Below are positions 1 to 10,645 of a stretch of 64,000 nt of DNA, piece by piece (the stretch's first letter is position 1; every line of letters begins with the position of its first letter). Source of the stretch: Caprimulgus europaeus (lineage: Eukaryota > Chordata > Aves > Caprimulgiformes > Caprimulgidae). Position numbers and translations under genes: made by a program. The notes beneath the pieces were generated by a model, which was given only the letters and a program-made list of their open reading frames with translations, made no database searches and was not told the DNA's origin. The stretch is taken from positions 26,122,015-26,186,014 of the forward strand of contig OU015528.1 in NCBI GenBank assembly GCA_907165065.1, read 5' to 3'.

Positions 1-772
1 GATAAGGAAAAGTGCTGTATAGCATCACTTGGAAGTAGAAAGGAAACTGGAAAGTAGTAAATATATGGCTTAATTTACATGATTATGCTTATTCAACCTG
101 AGCAGCAAATTCTTCCAATAGGGCAGAAGTTAAGAACTCTGGCTTTTGTCTGACCAAACTGCTGGTGGTCTAGAGCCAGTGATAAGCCCCAAACAGCCAT
201 CCCATGGCTCATGGGAAGCCCTGTGATCTCCTGTCTGGCTGTGACCAGAGGTGGCCACAAGCTGCTTGAGCTGGAACCACTGCCCTGCCCTGGGTGTATG
301 GGTGCTATGGCTGCCCTTCTCTCCACTTGCCTGGGAACCCCTGCCTGCCATCTGAGGCAGGGAGCAAACACATTAGCATCTATGTAACCTTACAGAAGAC
401 AACCCTGTACATTTCACATCTGAAACTTGGCTAAGGGCATGTGGCCCTAGGTTTTCTGTGCCAGGATGATCCTACTTGTTGAACCATGAGCAGCATGTTG
501 TTGAACAGTTGATTTGTCAGAAAAGAGGGATCTCGGTTAATCATGTTACAGCCATTGTAGTCTGTCGTTGCTCTGTATTACCTTAGGGCTAGAATCCATT
601 AAAAAGGTCGCACATTTAAGTAAGAATCCTCTCCTTGCTGGTGGACCATAGCTATCAAGTCTCTGTGATCACTGTGCAGCTGTGAAGTACTATTTTTATG
701 TAGCCACTGACTGAGACTTCTCTTGCAACTGTTTTAAACATATTGGTCATATTTTTGCAAAATATTTTATAT
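1..772. other. Unique-looking intronic sequence
   Basis: I see no gene, RNA or recognisable repeat here. Positions 110-370 are somewhat GC-richer and give overlapping antisense open frames of 73-92 codons with low-complexity serine and glycine runs. These do not resemble a known protein and are most likely chance. Confidence 0.5.
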
Positions 773-818
773 ATCATAGTATCATATTATTGCCTGGTTG
801 GAAAAGACCTTTGACATC
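773..818 (-). mobile_element. CR1 LINE, 3' tail fragment (left of LTR insertion)
   Basis: Reading towards the right, 773-818 has repeated atcata units followed by ggttggaaaagaccttt. This is the reverse complement of the usual CR1 3' end. The element continues at 1468 with agatcatcaagtccaacc, so the two pieces are one minus-strand CR1 split by the LTR at 819-1467. The match is to the remembered CR1 3' consensus, not to a database. Confidence 0.7.
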
Positions 819-1467
819 TGTCCTGGATTTTAGCTGAAACAGAACTGGGTTTCTTTTTAGTAGCTGGAATAGTGCTGCATTTTGGTTTTCATCCTGGGAC
901 TTGTTATGAGAGAAATGCTGATAACATACTAGTGTTTGCATTTTTGTCGCTGGAAGTGAAGGACTTCGTGTTCCTTTAGTCTACAAGTGCAAGATCTAAG
1001 GGGGTGAGGAATATTTGAATTAATAAGCTAAATTGGCATTTGGGTATGCCAATGGGATATTCCATATGATATCACGTTATGTCCAGTATATTAGCGAGGT
1101 TCTTTTCCTCTTTTGTCTCTCTCTGACTTTCACTCGGGCTCTTGCTCTTCCGGGATTGTGGTTTCGGTTCAGGATTGTCGCTCCTCCAGGATCATTACCT
1201 GGGAACAGGTTGGGCTTGGTCAGTTGGTGGTGAACAGCTGCACTGTGTACCACTCATTTGCGTATTTTGTTACTGTTATCACTACTATTTTAATATTAGT
1301 ATTATTTTAAGTTTTCTTCTTTTTCTGTTATTAAATTGTTCTTATCTCAACCTATGAGTGTCTTTATCCTTGCCCCCTAATCCTCTCCCTTGTCCCCTGG
1401 GGTGGGAGAGAAGTGGGTGAATGGCTGTGTTGGCTGCTAGCCTATGGCTAGCCCAGTGAAACTGTCA
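819..1467 (+). mobile_element. Solo LTR of an avian endogenous retrovirus (ERVK-like)
   Basis: The element starts TGTCCTGGATTTTAGCTG and ends ACTGTCA, giving the TG...CA ends expected of an LTR. It contains a TATTAAATTGTTCTTATCTCAACC block near the 3' third (about 1329-1352), which resembles the R-U5 region of a common avian ERV LTR family. The same sequence occurs in reverse at 42135-42793. No gag, pol or env sequence adjoins it, so it is a solo LTR left by recombination. A clean target-site duplication is not visible; the left flank is gacatc and the right flank aaagat. It sits inside a minus-strand CR1, so it is younger than that CR1. Class II assignment is inference. Confidence 0.82.
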
Positions 1468-1945
1468 AAAGATCATCAAGTCCAACCGTACCTGTTCACT
1501 ACTAAACCATATCTCCGAGCACCCCATCTAGCCATCTTTTAAATATCTCCAGGGGTGGTGACTCAGCCACCTCCCTAGGCAGCCCGTTCCAGTGCCTGAT
1601 AACTCTTTCAGTGGATAAATTTTTCCTGACATCCAATCTGTACCTCCCTTGACACAACTTAAGGCCATTGCCTCTTGTTCTGTCAGAGTTACCTGGGAGA
1701 AAAGACCCATACCCACCTCACTACAACCTCCTTTCAGGTAGTTGTAGACAGTGATAAGGTCTCCTCAGCCTCTTCTTCTCCAGACCAAACAACCCCAGTT
1801 CCCTCAGCCGCTCCTCATAAGGCCTGTTCTCCAGCCCCTTCACCAGCATTGTTGCCCTTCTCTGGACATGCTCCACTGTCCTTCTTGTAATGAGGGGCTC
1901 AAAACTGGACACAGTATTCAAGGTGCGGCCTCACCAGTGCTGAGT
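1468..1945 (-). mobile_element. CR1 LINE fragment (right of LTR insertion)
   Basis: This is the continuation of the CR1 begun at 773. The minus strand (about 1721-1921) encodes a decayed end of the CR1 reverse-transcriptase ORF, with recognisable [26 protein letters not shown] and LEKKRLR. It is strongly 5'-truncated and lies in disrupted frames, so no functional protein is possible. The right edge is approximate, where similarity fades after the gaggggctcaaaactggacac block. Confidence 0.88.
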
Positions 1946-2839
1946 TCCCACCTGCTGAGCATCATTTATTCCTTTGCACAAGTGAGTATGTTAATGATGC
2001 AGTTTGAACACAAGACAGCAGTCTAATTGCATGTCTTACTAGCCCACTGGAAATAATGGAAGACTATAGAATTGAATTGCTATTTAGCTACCGTAGCCCT
2101 GGGTGTACATAGAGCATGGCACAGTAGAGTAAAATCATTTATTAACTCCTTAACAACATATATTTAATCAGTTTTCTTGTGCTTCAGACCTTGCGATCGA
2201 TAAATGTCTTTTAATTCCTTGCCCTTAATTACTATATGTTTGTTGAGATTGGCTGATTTGTAAGCTGCAAATGGTACATGGTAGTGAATTCTTTACCTCA
2301 TTAAATAGGACAGTTGTGAATTTTTGTCAGGATACCCTTATAAGAGAAAACAAAATCAATCTCATTGCTTGACATGAATCCAGTGACTTTTTGATAAACC
2401 AATGAGTGAATTATTAAGACTAAAAATTGCAAGGGAGAAATGTATTGTAATAAGGCAGGGTTCATGGGTATCAATATGGTTTTGTTTCTTCATGTTTATA
2501 ATTAGAAACCTGGTGTATTGGGGCAGTCATCTATTCATATAGAAGACTCTGCACAAGTGTAGAGTTTCTGAAGGTAGTGCCTACGTTGCATCAGAAATCA
2601 TGTCCATCGAGGTCTGAGAGCTGGTTCCTTATTTGGATCAGGAAAGAGAATTTGATAAAACCACACATGAGCAGACGGATCTCTTACCAAGATCTAATTA
2701 TGCTATTTTAGTCAAATCTGAAACAGATACCCTTCTGCTTACCTATTGTTGAAGCCATTTGGTACCACTCTAATATTACACTGACACCAGGCAGGAAGGC
2801 CCTTTGTATTCCCTGCTGAATCAGACACCTTGGGTGCTA
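1946..2839. other. Unique-looking intronic sequence
   Basis: This stretch is AT-rich, with no gene, RNA or repeat that I recognise. Confidence 0.5.
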
Positions 2840-3160
2840 ATTTAATAATTTCACAGTCCCAGGAACCAAAGGCAAGTTTGCAGCACACACGTGCGCCTCT
2901 CCCTACGAGGTGAGCTGACTGCCATGAGGAAGAAGATGCATTTGATTATGTCAGTGGTATATGAGAGGGGAATTGACAAGCAGGAGCACCTTAATGGCTT
3001 CAAACTACCTGTTAATGATTGTGGCGCTAGTGCCTGCCTGGCAGCCTCAGTCTCCAATTAAGCATCTGCCGGAGCTGGAAGCAGGGCTCTTAATTGGAAA
3101 GAAACAGATTCAAAGCAGTTTGCATTTTCTGCCAACACAGATTTATCAGTGAAGCCATGC
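2840..3160. promoter_or_regulatory. Candidate conserved non-coding element (unproven)
   Basis: This is unique, non-repetitive sequence with clustered homeodomain-like ATTA/TAAT cores, for example ctaatttaataatt near 2838-2850, ctgttaatgatt near 3010, and caattaag...cttaattgg at about 3055-3098, where two TTAATTG-type sites face each other. A second stretch of the same kind lies at about 3370-3500 (tttaattgcaaattaaagattaatgc). Introns of large developmental genes often hold such enhancers, but only base texture supports this call. Conservation was not tested. Confidence 0.25.
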
Positions 3161-4142
3161 CTTAATCCATTGTACCTCCTTTCCCACCCCAACCTGGATT
3201 TTCTCTCCTTGTTCCCCACCGCTGCAGGCACAGCCCTAGAGCAAGGCAGGTAGCGGATGGATGCTCAGCACCTCAGGGAGGTTTGGTTCTCCCCAGCCTT
3301 TCACTGACCTGAGGCCCAGTGATGGATGCTGTCCTAATTGCTGACTTTTCTTCCCCCAGACCCTCCACAGCATACATATGCCCATTAAGATACATTGTCT
3401 AGTATGCGTTCAGGAGATCTGTTTGCAGCTATCTTTTACATAGAACTGATTGTTTAATTGCAAATTAAAGATTAATGCAAGTATAATGATTCCATGAGGA
3501 CACTTCAGACAAAAGCATCCTGCATCAGGCAGCCTGCATCCATTTTTCAATTTGGCCATAAATTTGGCTGGGAATTAAATAGTAAGTAGCCGTGATTGCA
3601 ACACTGGTCTCTGAAGGCACTCACGGGAATGAAAATAAATGAACAGGCTCTCACACAAAGCATGTTTCATTATGGTCATTAGTGGATAGATCCTCAGCTG
3701 GGACTGAAGGTGAAATTGTCTACAAGAAATGTTGGCACATGTCTGATGAAATTGAAATAGTAAGGAAGTGAGTATAAAAATGTTCAAGTCACAGAGCCTC
3801 CAGATAACTTATTTTTTCTGAGGTGTAGGTGTAAGCTGCAGGAAGTGCAGAGAGGGAGAGACTCCTTGTATGCATTCCAGCAAAGCTGTATCTTATCTTT
3901 TACAGAGTATGAGCATACTGGGGAAAATGTTTGCAATATCATGAATGCATAATTGTGTATGTTATTTATGTACCAGGTGTTACTACAATTCATTACCCTG
4001 GTGATTTTGATGAGTTATTAAGGTTTTACTTTCTGTTATGTTTTTCAGGTAAGGGCCCCTTTATTTTTCTTAAGATGCCCAGCTGGCTGGTAAGTTGTTT
4101 ATTTCTCTTCATTTCTCTTCGCTCGTGTGACATACTGTGAAC

Positions 4143-4475
4143 AGAATCATAGACTATTTAGGTTGGAGGGGGCGGCTGGAGGCCATCGGTCCAGCTCCCT
4201 CCCAGAGCAGGGCCAGTTTTGTATGGGTTGCTCAGGGCCTTCCCCAAAGATGGAGATTGCACAGCCTCCCTGAGGAACTTGTCCCAGCATCTCACCACCT
4301 TCATGGCAAAACATTTTTCCTGATGTCTGACTGGGATTTCCCTTGTTTTGACTTGTGTCCATTGGCTGTGCATTACTGGGAAGAGCCTGGCTCTGTGCCC
4401 TCTGTACCTCCCCACGAGGCTGTTGGTGGCACTGGTAAGGTCTCTCTTCACCTTCTCACAGTACTGGAACTGGTC
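4143..4475 (-). mobile_element. CR1 LINE, diverged 3' fragment
   Basis: The reverse complement begins at the left with cagaatcatagactatttaggttgg, the CR1 3' end. It then runs through the usual 3' UTR landmarks (cctgaggaacttgtcccagc, aaaacatttttcctgatgtc). It is more diverged than the other copies and lacks recognisable reverse-transcriptase sequence, apart from a block matching the antisense 'aaggtctctcttcaccttctc' region at its 5' side. The right edge is approximate. Confidence 0.75.
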
Positions 4476-6173
4476 TCATGAGATGGATCTGAATTTCAGG
4501 CATCTGGGTGTAGAACAAAGCACTGAAGTTACAAAGAATTTCAGCTCAGTTTTATTAAAACAGCTTTCTGGAGACTCCCCCATGTCTTGCATAGCTTTCA
4601 AAAATCTTAGCAGCAGCTGCTAATTTGAGTGATAAAACTTCCTATTTCTTCTGTGTAAATAGCATTTTCAGTATTATTGATGCTATTTTGAGACTAACCA
4701 GCAATCCTAAACTTAAAAATATTCAATATTCTTCTTCTGAAAAAGCAATATATTATTATGATTTTTTTTTTCAAGTAGCTGAAAGAATCCTCTTGGGGTT
4801 TACTGTAATGTAACTAAAGTAATCCATTTGGGGATTACTGAAGTGTGTTAGACTCAGCTTGTCAGACCTTCAGTGTAATTAGAATAAAAGTGGTGGCATC
4901 TTTGAAGAAGCTCAGTGTCTTGGGTTTTGTTTGTTTTCCATTAGTTGAAGAGTTAGGAGCATTTGTTTAAGAATAAGGTCTAGTTTGCTCCAGTGTTTAG
5001 CAGCTTTTCTGCCTTTTGTTGTATCCTTGGAGTTGCACTTATTTCTATAACTCATTAAAGGGGCACTAATTGTAGTCTCAGAAACAGAGATATGATTTAA
5101 CATCACTAGTAAATTACAGAATGAGATGATGATGTAAAGAATATGCTGATTAAGCAAATTTCTCAATTTTATTTTCAATCTCTGTTCCTCCTTTTGATTT
5201 TTTTTTTGTTGGTTGGTTGATTGGGTTTTGTATACTGATATGCAAAGTCTTCTAGGCACAGATTGTTCGTTATGCATTCATATGAAGACAGGACAGTATT
5301 TTCCTGATAAATCCACCATGTTTTATAGCTGTTATAGCTGATAATATAATTAATAATGCTAATCTGTGTTTCTTTCTGACCATGTCAGTAGAAATCTGCA
5401 TGCACATGCATATGTCCCTGTGTGTGTATGAGAAAACAGACACTTTTGGGCAATAGTGTCTGAGTGGCAGTGCAAGCACTTAAGTTTTGCTACATTCATT
5501 GCAAATTGCATAGAAACCAAGGTGGTTGTAGCCACCCACTGTTATGTTACTATCTGTAGAATCAAGAGAAAAGCATACTTCATTCCTTTTTTAACCCATT
5601 TCACAGTATTTGGTAGGGTTTTCCTTACCGAGCCTCTGCCTGCCTGCCTGCCCAGCCACATACCTTGTTAGCAAACCTCCCACTCAAACTGCTCTTAGCA
5701 GACTGGTCTGCTCCTGCCTGCAGGATGCTCCACTCTTCAAATGATTCCCTTTCAATAGACAAAAGCCCATACAGATCAACCTGGATACAGAAGTGATGAT
5801 CATGACTAGGATAAGGCAAGATAAATTAGTACTACCCAGTGCTTCTTGCAAACCCTTCAAAAATCAGGCAAGGAGGACTTTATCAGCAGAGATGATGTCT
5901 GCTGCAGTGCTGCAGAAGGCTTCTGTTATGGCTTTACTTGTTCAGGTGAAGACTTAATTTCAAGTCTTCTTGTATTTTGATATTCTCAGCAGCCTTAGTA
6001 TGGTCTTTTCTTGGCACTAGCAGGCACTGTATTGACAGCTCCAGCTCTGACAACAGTGGGTCTGCCCCTTGCAGTAGCGGAACAAGTAGTAAAACAGTCA
6101 CACTTGCCTAAATCTTTGCTGGGACTAAAGCATGCATATTTATTCTGAGCTTAAAAATGCTTTAAAGTCATGG
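4476..6173. other. Unique-looking intronic sequence
   Basis: I see no gene. There is a short TGCC-type repeat at about 5636-5652 (ctgcctgcctgcctgcc) and T-runs near 4760 and 5200. The antisense open frame of 121 codons at 4912-5277 is lysine/asparagine-rich and looks like chance. Confidence 0.5.
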
Positions 6174-7325
6174 AAACATAGAATCATTAAGATTGGAAAA
6201 GACCTCTAAGAATATCAAGTCCAACCATCAACCCAACACCACCATGCCCACTACACCATGTCCTGAAGTGCCATGTCTACATGTTTTTTGAACACCTCCA
6301 GAGATGGTGACTTCACCACTTCCCTGGGAAGCCTGTTCCAATGCTTGACCACTCTTTCAGTAAAGGAATTTTTCCTAATATCCAGTCTATACTTCCTGGT
6401 GCAACTTGAGGCCATTTCATCTCATCCATTAGTTGCTTGAGAGAAGAGACCAACACCCACCTCACTACAACCACATTTCAAGTACTTGTAGAGAGCAATA
6501 AGGTCTCCCCTCAGCCTCCTTTTCTCCAGACTAAACAACCCCAGCTCCCTCAGCTGCTCCTCATGAGACTTGTTCTCCAGACCCTTCACCAGCTTTGTTG
6601 CCCTTCTCTGGACACGCTTGAGCAATTCAATGTCCTTCTTGTAGTGAGGGGCCCAAAACTGAACACAGTACTTCAGGTGTGGCCTCACCAGTGTGGAGAA
6701 CAGGGGGACGATCACTTCCCTAGTCCTGCTGGCCACGTTATTTCTGATACAAACCAGGATGCCATTGGCCTTCTTGGCCACCTGGGCACACTGCTGGGTC
6801 ATATTCAGCTGGCTGTCAGTCAACACCTCCAGGTCCTTTTCTGCCAGGCAGCTTTCCAGCCACTCCTCCCCAGGTCTTTAAGGTTGCTTGAGGTTATTGT
6901 GGCCCCAGTACAGGATCCAGCACTTGGCCTTTTTGAATCTCATACAGTTGGCCTTGGCCCATCAATCCAGCCTGTCCAGATCCCTCTGTATAGACTTCCT
7001 GCTCTCAAGGAGATCAACACTCCCACCCAGCTTGGTGCCATCTGCAAACTTACTGAGCGTGCACTCAATGCACTCATCATCATTAATAAAGATACATAAA
7101 TAAGACTGGCCCCAAAACTGAGCCCTGGGGAACACTGCTAGTGACCAGCTGCTGACTGGATTTAACTCCATTCACCACAACTCTCTGTGCTCGGCCATCC
7201 AGCCAGTTTTCCACCCAGGAAAGCGTACACCTGTCTAAGGTATGAGCTACCAGCTTCTCTAGAACACTGTGGGAGACAGTGTCAAAGGCCTTACTATAGT
7301 CCAGATAGTCCAGGAGGAAGTATGT
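6174..7325 (-). mobile_element. CR1 LINE, about 1.15 kb of the 3' end
   Basis: This is the longest CR1 copy in the window. It starts at its 3' tail (catagaatcattaagattgg). On the minus strand a 134-codon frame at 6422-6826 encodes the C-terminal part of the CR1 ORF2 reverse transcriptase region ([53 protein letters not shown]). A further frame at 6962-7171 covers the upstream FADGTKLGG block. That motif is the degenerate remnant of the FADDTKL reverse-transcriptase signature, with the second catalytic Asp replaced by Gly. The copy is 5'-truncated and frame-disrupted, so it is not mobile. Confidence 0.95.
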
Positions 7326-9904
7326 TATTTCTCTAAGGACAAAGCCCTGAAGGATCTAGGAAGGCTGAGAAATTAGAGCAATTTCTATGGCAGAGGTGTG
7401 TAGATACTGCTGTTCTGCTGTAAACCATAGAAGCCTCCATAACAATGCATGCGACAATAAGGACTCCATCTCTGTAGTGGGATACACACTGGTACTTATC
7501 TGAAGACTCAGAAATAATGTAGAATAAAGAGAAGGGTGTCTTGCATTAAAGAGACTGACATGTGAGTTGAAACAATGTGAAACACTTTGAGCCTGGGTTA
7601 TGCTCAGGAGAAAATAAAATAAACAGTAAAATGCAAATGGAAATACTGTGATGAGTTTCTAAGCAATCAACATTGTGGCCTAGAGAGATAAGAGATTTGG
7701 GACTCTTGCTAGATTTGCTGGTCTTCACAGACTGAAACATGATGTGGTTTAGGAGGGAATAAGAATGACTGGTCCTTGTGAGTTCATGTCAAAGTTTATA
7801 TTGCAGGTATTCACCAACTCACTCCCAGTCAACCAGGTTAGAGACTTGGAAATTAGAAAGCCAGTTACTTCATCTGGAGTATTAGCCTCTTTTTTTTTTG
7901 GTGTCCTACACATTCCTTTTTCTATATACAGATGATGACGGTTCTGCTAAAACTTTAGGAACCACCTAAGTCCACGCCAAATTTGGTGGCTTATTCGGGC
8001 ATTAAAAGTTAGCTTACTCTTTAGTAGAGCAAAGTAAAGAAACAGGCAAAGAAAACTCTCTCTAATACATGGAAAAGTAATGTCCTATGGCGTGAGGAAT
8101 AGGGCCTAGATCCAGCAAACTATTTAGGATCTTGTGTAATCTTTAAACTCTGCATTTTCTATTTCTTTAAACCAATGAACCAATATCCGAGTGTTTTTTC
8201 TTCTGAGGAAGGAATAAGGAGTCTGTTTACTAAATAAGCTACAAGGAATTGTACAAAGTCCATGTGAAATCAGAAGCAGATTAATGCTGAAGTATGGCTC
8301 AGCAAAGCTGTAGTTTCTCAGGTTCTATGTCATCTACCTTATCTGATCAATAAAATTTGTTTCTTTTTATTATTCACTTGTGTTTGCTGAATAAGGGCAC
8401 TATGATGTGTATTACTGGATAACATCACTGTATTTTTCAGTGATTCTGTGTTTATCAAAGTTGCTGGAGTTAAATGCTTTAAGAGAAACAAAAAACTAAT
8501 CTGTTACCATCCATGCCAATTTTTTATGATGAACCTCTTCAGAGATGCAAGTATTTTGTGGGATAAACTTGTTAGCAGTCTGTATTTCCACAGAGATAAT
8601 AATGCATAAGGAAGTGCTCTTTTCACTTCAGAAGACCACCAACTCTTGGAATAGATTGCCCTTTTGGTTTTTAGAAAGTAGCTTTACTATAAATAAGTTA
8701 GTGCCTCACTTCTAGTAGTGAATTCAGAAAAAGGAAGAGAGAAAGAAAAGATTATTGACCCTAGGCATGTTTTATTTGTCTACGTGATTTATTATAAGGT
8801 TTTAACAATTCGTAGTTGTTAGTAATCTGTTTGTAATTGATCAATAATTCAAGTAGCATGAGGCAGAGGCTGTTCCAGTAAGTGTCCATGCCTTTACAAC
8901 AACTGCTTTGTATAGATGTGCAAATACAACTCTGATAAGGGCTGTTTGCATGGATGTGCTAGTACTTCATGCACAAGGATGCTGCACTTTGCGATAACTT
9001 TGGTGATGCATACACAGGGCAGGCTGTTAGTGCGGTGAGCAGGCAGAGGAAGGCATCTATCTTGTTTGATACAGAACTCGAGACTTGCTGAACTAGTTTC
9101 AGAAATATCAGTACTCCTTTCCATCCCATTGTTTCTTCAAGAATCTGGTTTGAATATCCAGGGTGAGCTTTCTATTATTAGTAAGGTATTTCTTTTGTAC
9201 TGAACCACCACTGAGATTTTATAGAGAGCACCATCAATCACAGTTCAGCATTGCTTCAAGATAATTTATTTAGGATGGATTATTAAAGATGGATTAAGGA
9301 TGTGTTAAAATAGTTTATTTTATATTAATAACACACCTGAAAGATGTGTGGTCATTCCAAGGTGTCCCAGAGGCTATTTATATGAAACAAATGAACTTTG
9401 CATAGTGCATCTGTTACAATCAAACATCTGGAGATACAGAGGTTATGAAGGGAGTTCCTTGGGCAAGAGACAGCATGCTAGCTGGAGAAGGAGACTGAGC
9501 TAGGACACAAAGATGCATAAAAGGAAATATGAAAAAGGTGTGAAACACAAACAGCTGCAGTTATTCTGATTCTTGGAATCAGTATGTGGAAGGGGAAATC
9601 TTGATTAAGAGAACTGAGGGGAGAAAATGAATTTTTGTAGCAGGAGACACAACATTAGCATTCCTGGTGAACTCTGATCAGTGGGAGAGAGCAAGAGCAG
9701 TGTAGCCCCACAACATTCTCAGTTTGGCTGTTGATCTTTCCAAGTGGGCTCTTCCCTCAGCAGTAGCCTTCACGGTCTGCAGGAATGGAAAGGAATACTT
9801 GCTTTTCTGTCAGGAACATTAAGAATATATTGATGAGTGAGCAGCCATGGAATGCGTAAGAGTAGCTAAAAGATTAGCTGTCCTAGGAAATCCTGCCAGG
9901 GCAT
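7326..9904. other. Unique-looking intronic sequence
   Basis: I see no gene, RNA or recognisable repeat. Open frames (for example 7546-7740 and 8894-9124, antisense) are short and do not resemble known proteins. Confidence 0.5.
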
Positions 9905-10645
9905 CAACAACATAAGTACAGGCTGGGCGATGAGTGGCTTGAGACCAGCTCTGAAGAGAAGGACTTGGGAGTGGTGGTGGATGAGAAGCTCAATCTGAGT
10001 CGGCAATGTGGACTTGCACCCCGGAAGGGCAACCGTATCCTGGGCTGCATCAAGAGAAGCGTGGCCAGCAGGTCGAGGGAGGTGATTCTCCCCCTGTACT
10101 CTGCTCTTGTAAGGCCCCACCTGGAGTACTGTGTCCAGTTCTGGAGCCCCCAACACAAGAGAGACATCGACCAGTTAGAACGAATCCAGAGGAGGCCATG
10201 AGGATGATCCGAGGGCTGGAGCACCTCTCCTACGAGGACAGGCTGGGAGAGTTGGGGCTGTTCAGCCTGGAAAAGAGGAGGCTCCAGGGAGATCTAATAG
10301 CGGCCTTCCAGTACCTGAAGGGGCCTACAAGAAAGCTGGGGAAGGACTTTTTACAAGGGCAGTTAATGACAGAACAAGAGGCAATGGCTTTAAACTGGAA
10401 GAGGGTAGGTTTAGATGAGATATTAGGAAGAAATTCTTTCCTGTGAGGGTGGTCAGACACTGGAACAGGTTACCCTGAGAAGTTGTGGATGCCCCTTCCT
10501 TGGAAGTATTTAAGGTCAGGTTGGATGAGGCTTTGAGCAACCTGGTCTAGTGGAAAGTGTCCCTGCTTATTGCAGGGGGCTTGGAACTAAATGATCTTTA
10601 AGGTCCCTTCCAGCCCAAACCATTCTATGATTCTATGATAAACAT
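9905..10645 (+). mobile_element. CR1 LINE, 3' end, sense orientation
   Basis: The + strand encodes decayed CR1 reverse-transcriptase C-terminus. In the 9965-10201 frame these are [29 protein letters not shown] and [20 protein letters not shown]. After a frame change the 10006-10446 frame gives [19 protein letters not shown]. It ends in the 3' UTR and the CR1 tail (accattctatgattctatga at about 10619-10638). It is 5'-truncated, with at least one frameshift. It closely resembles the copy at 23505-24475 and probably belongs to the same subfamily. Confidence 0.95.

Noticed and set aside
6437..7099. Longest open frame in the window, 220 codons on + strand
   Set aside because: It is the antisense shadow of the minus-strand CR1 reverse-transcriptase region.
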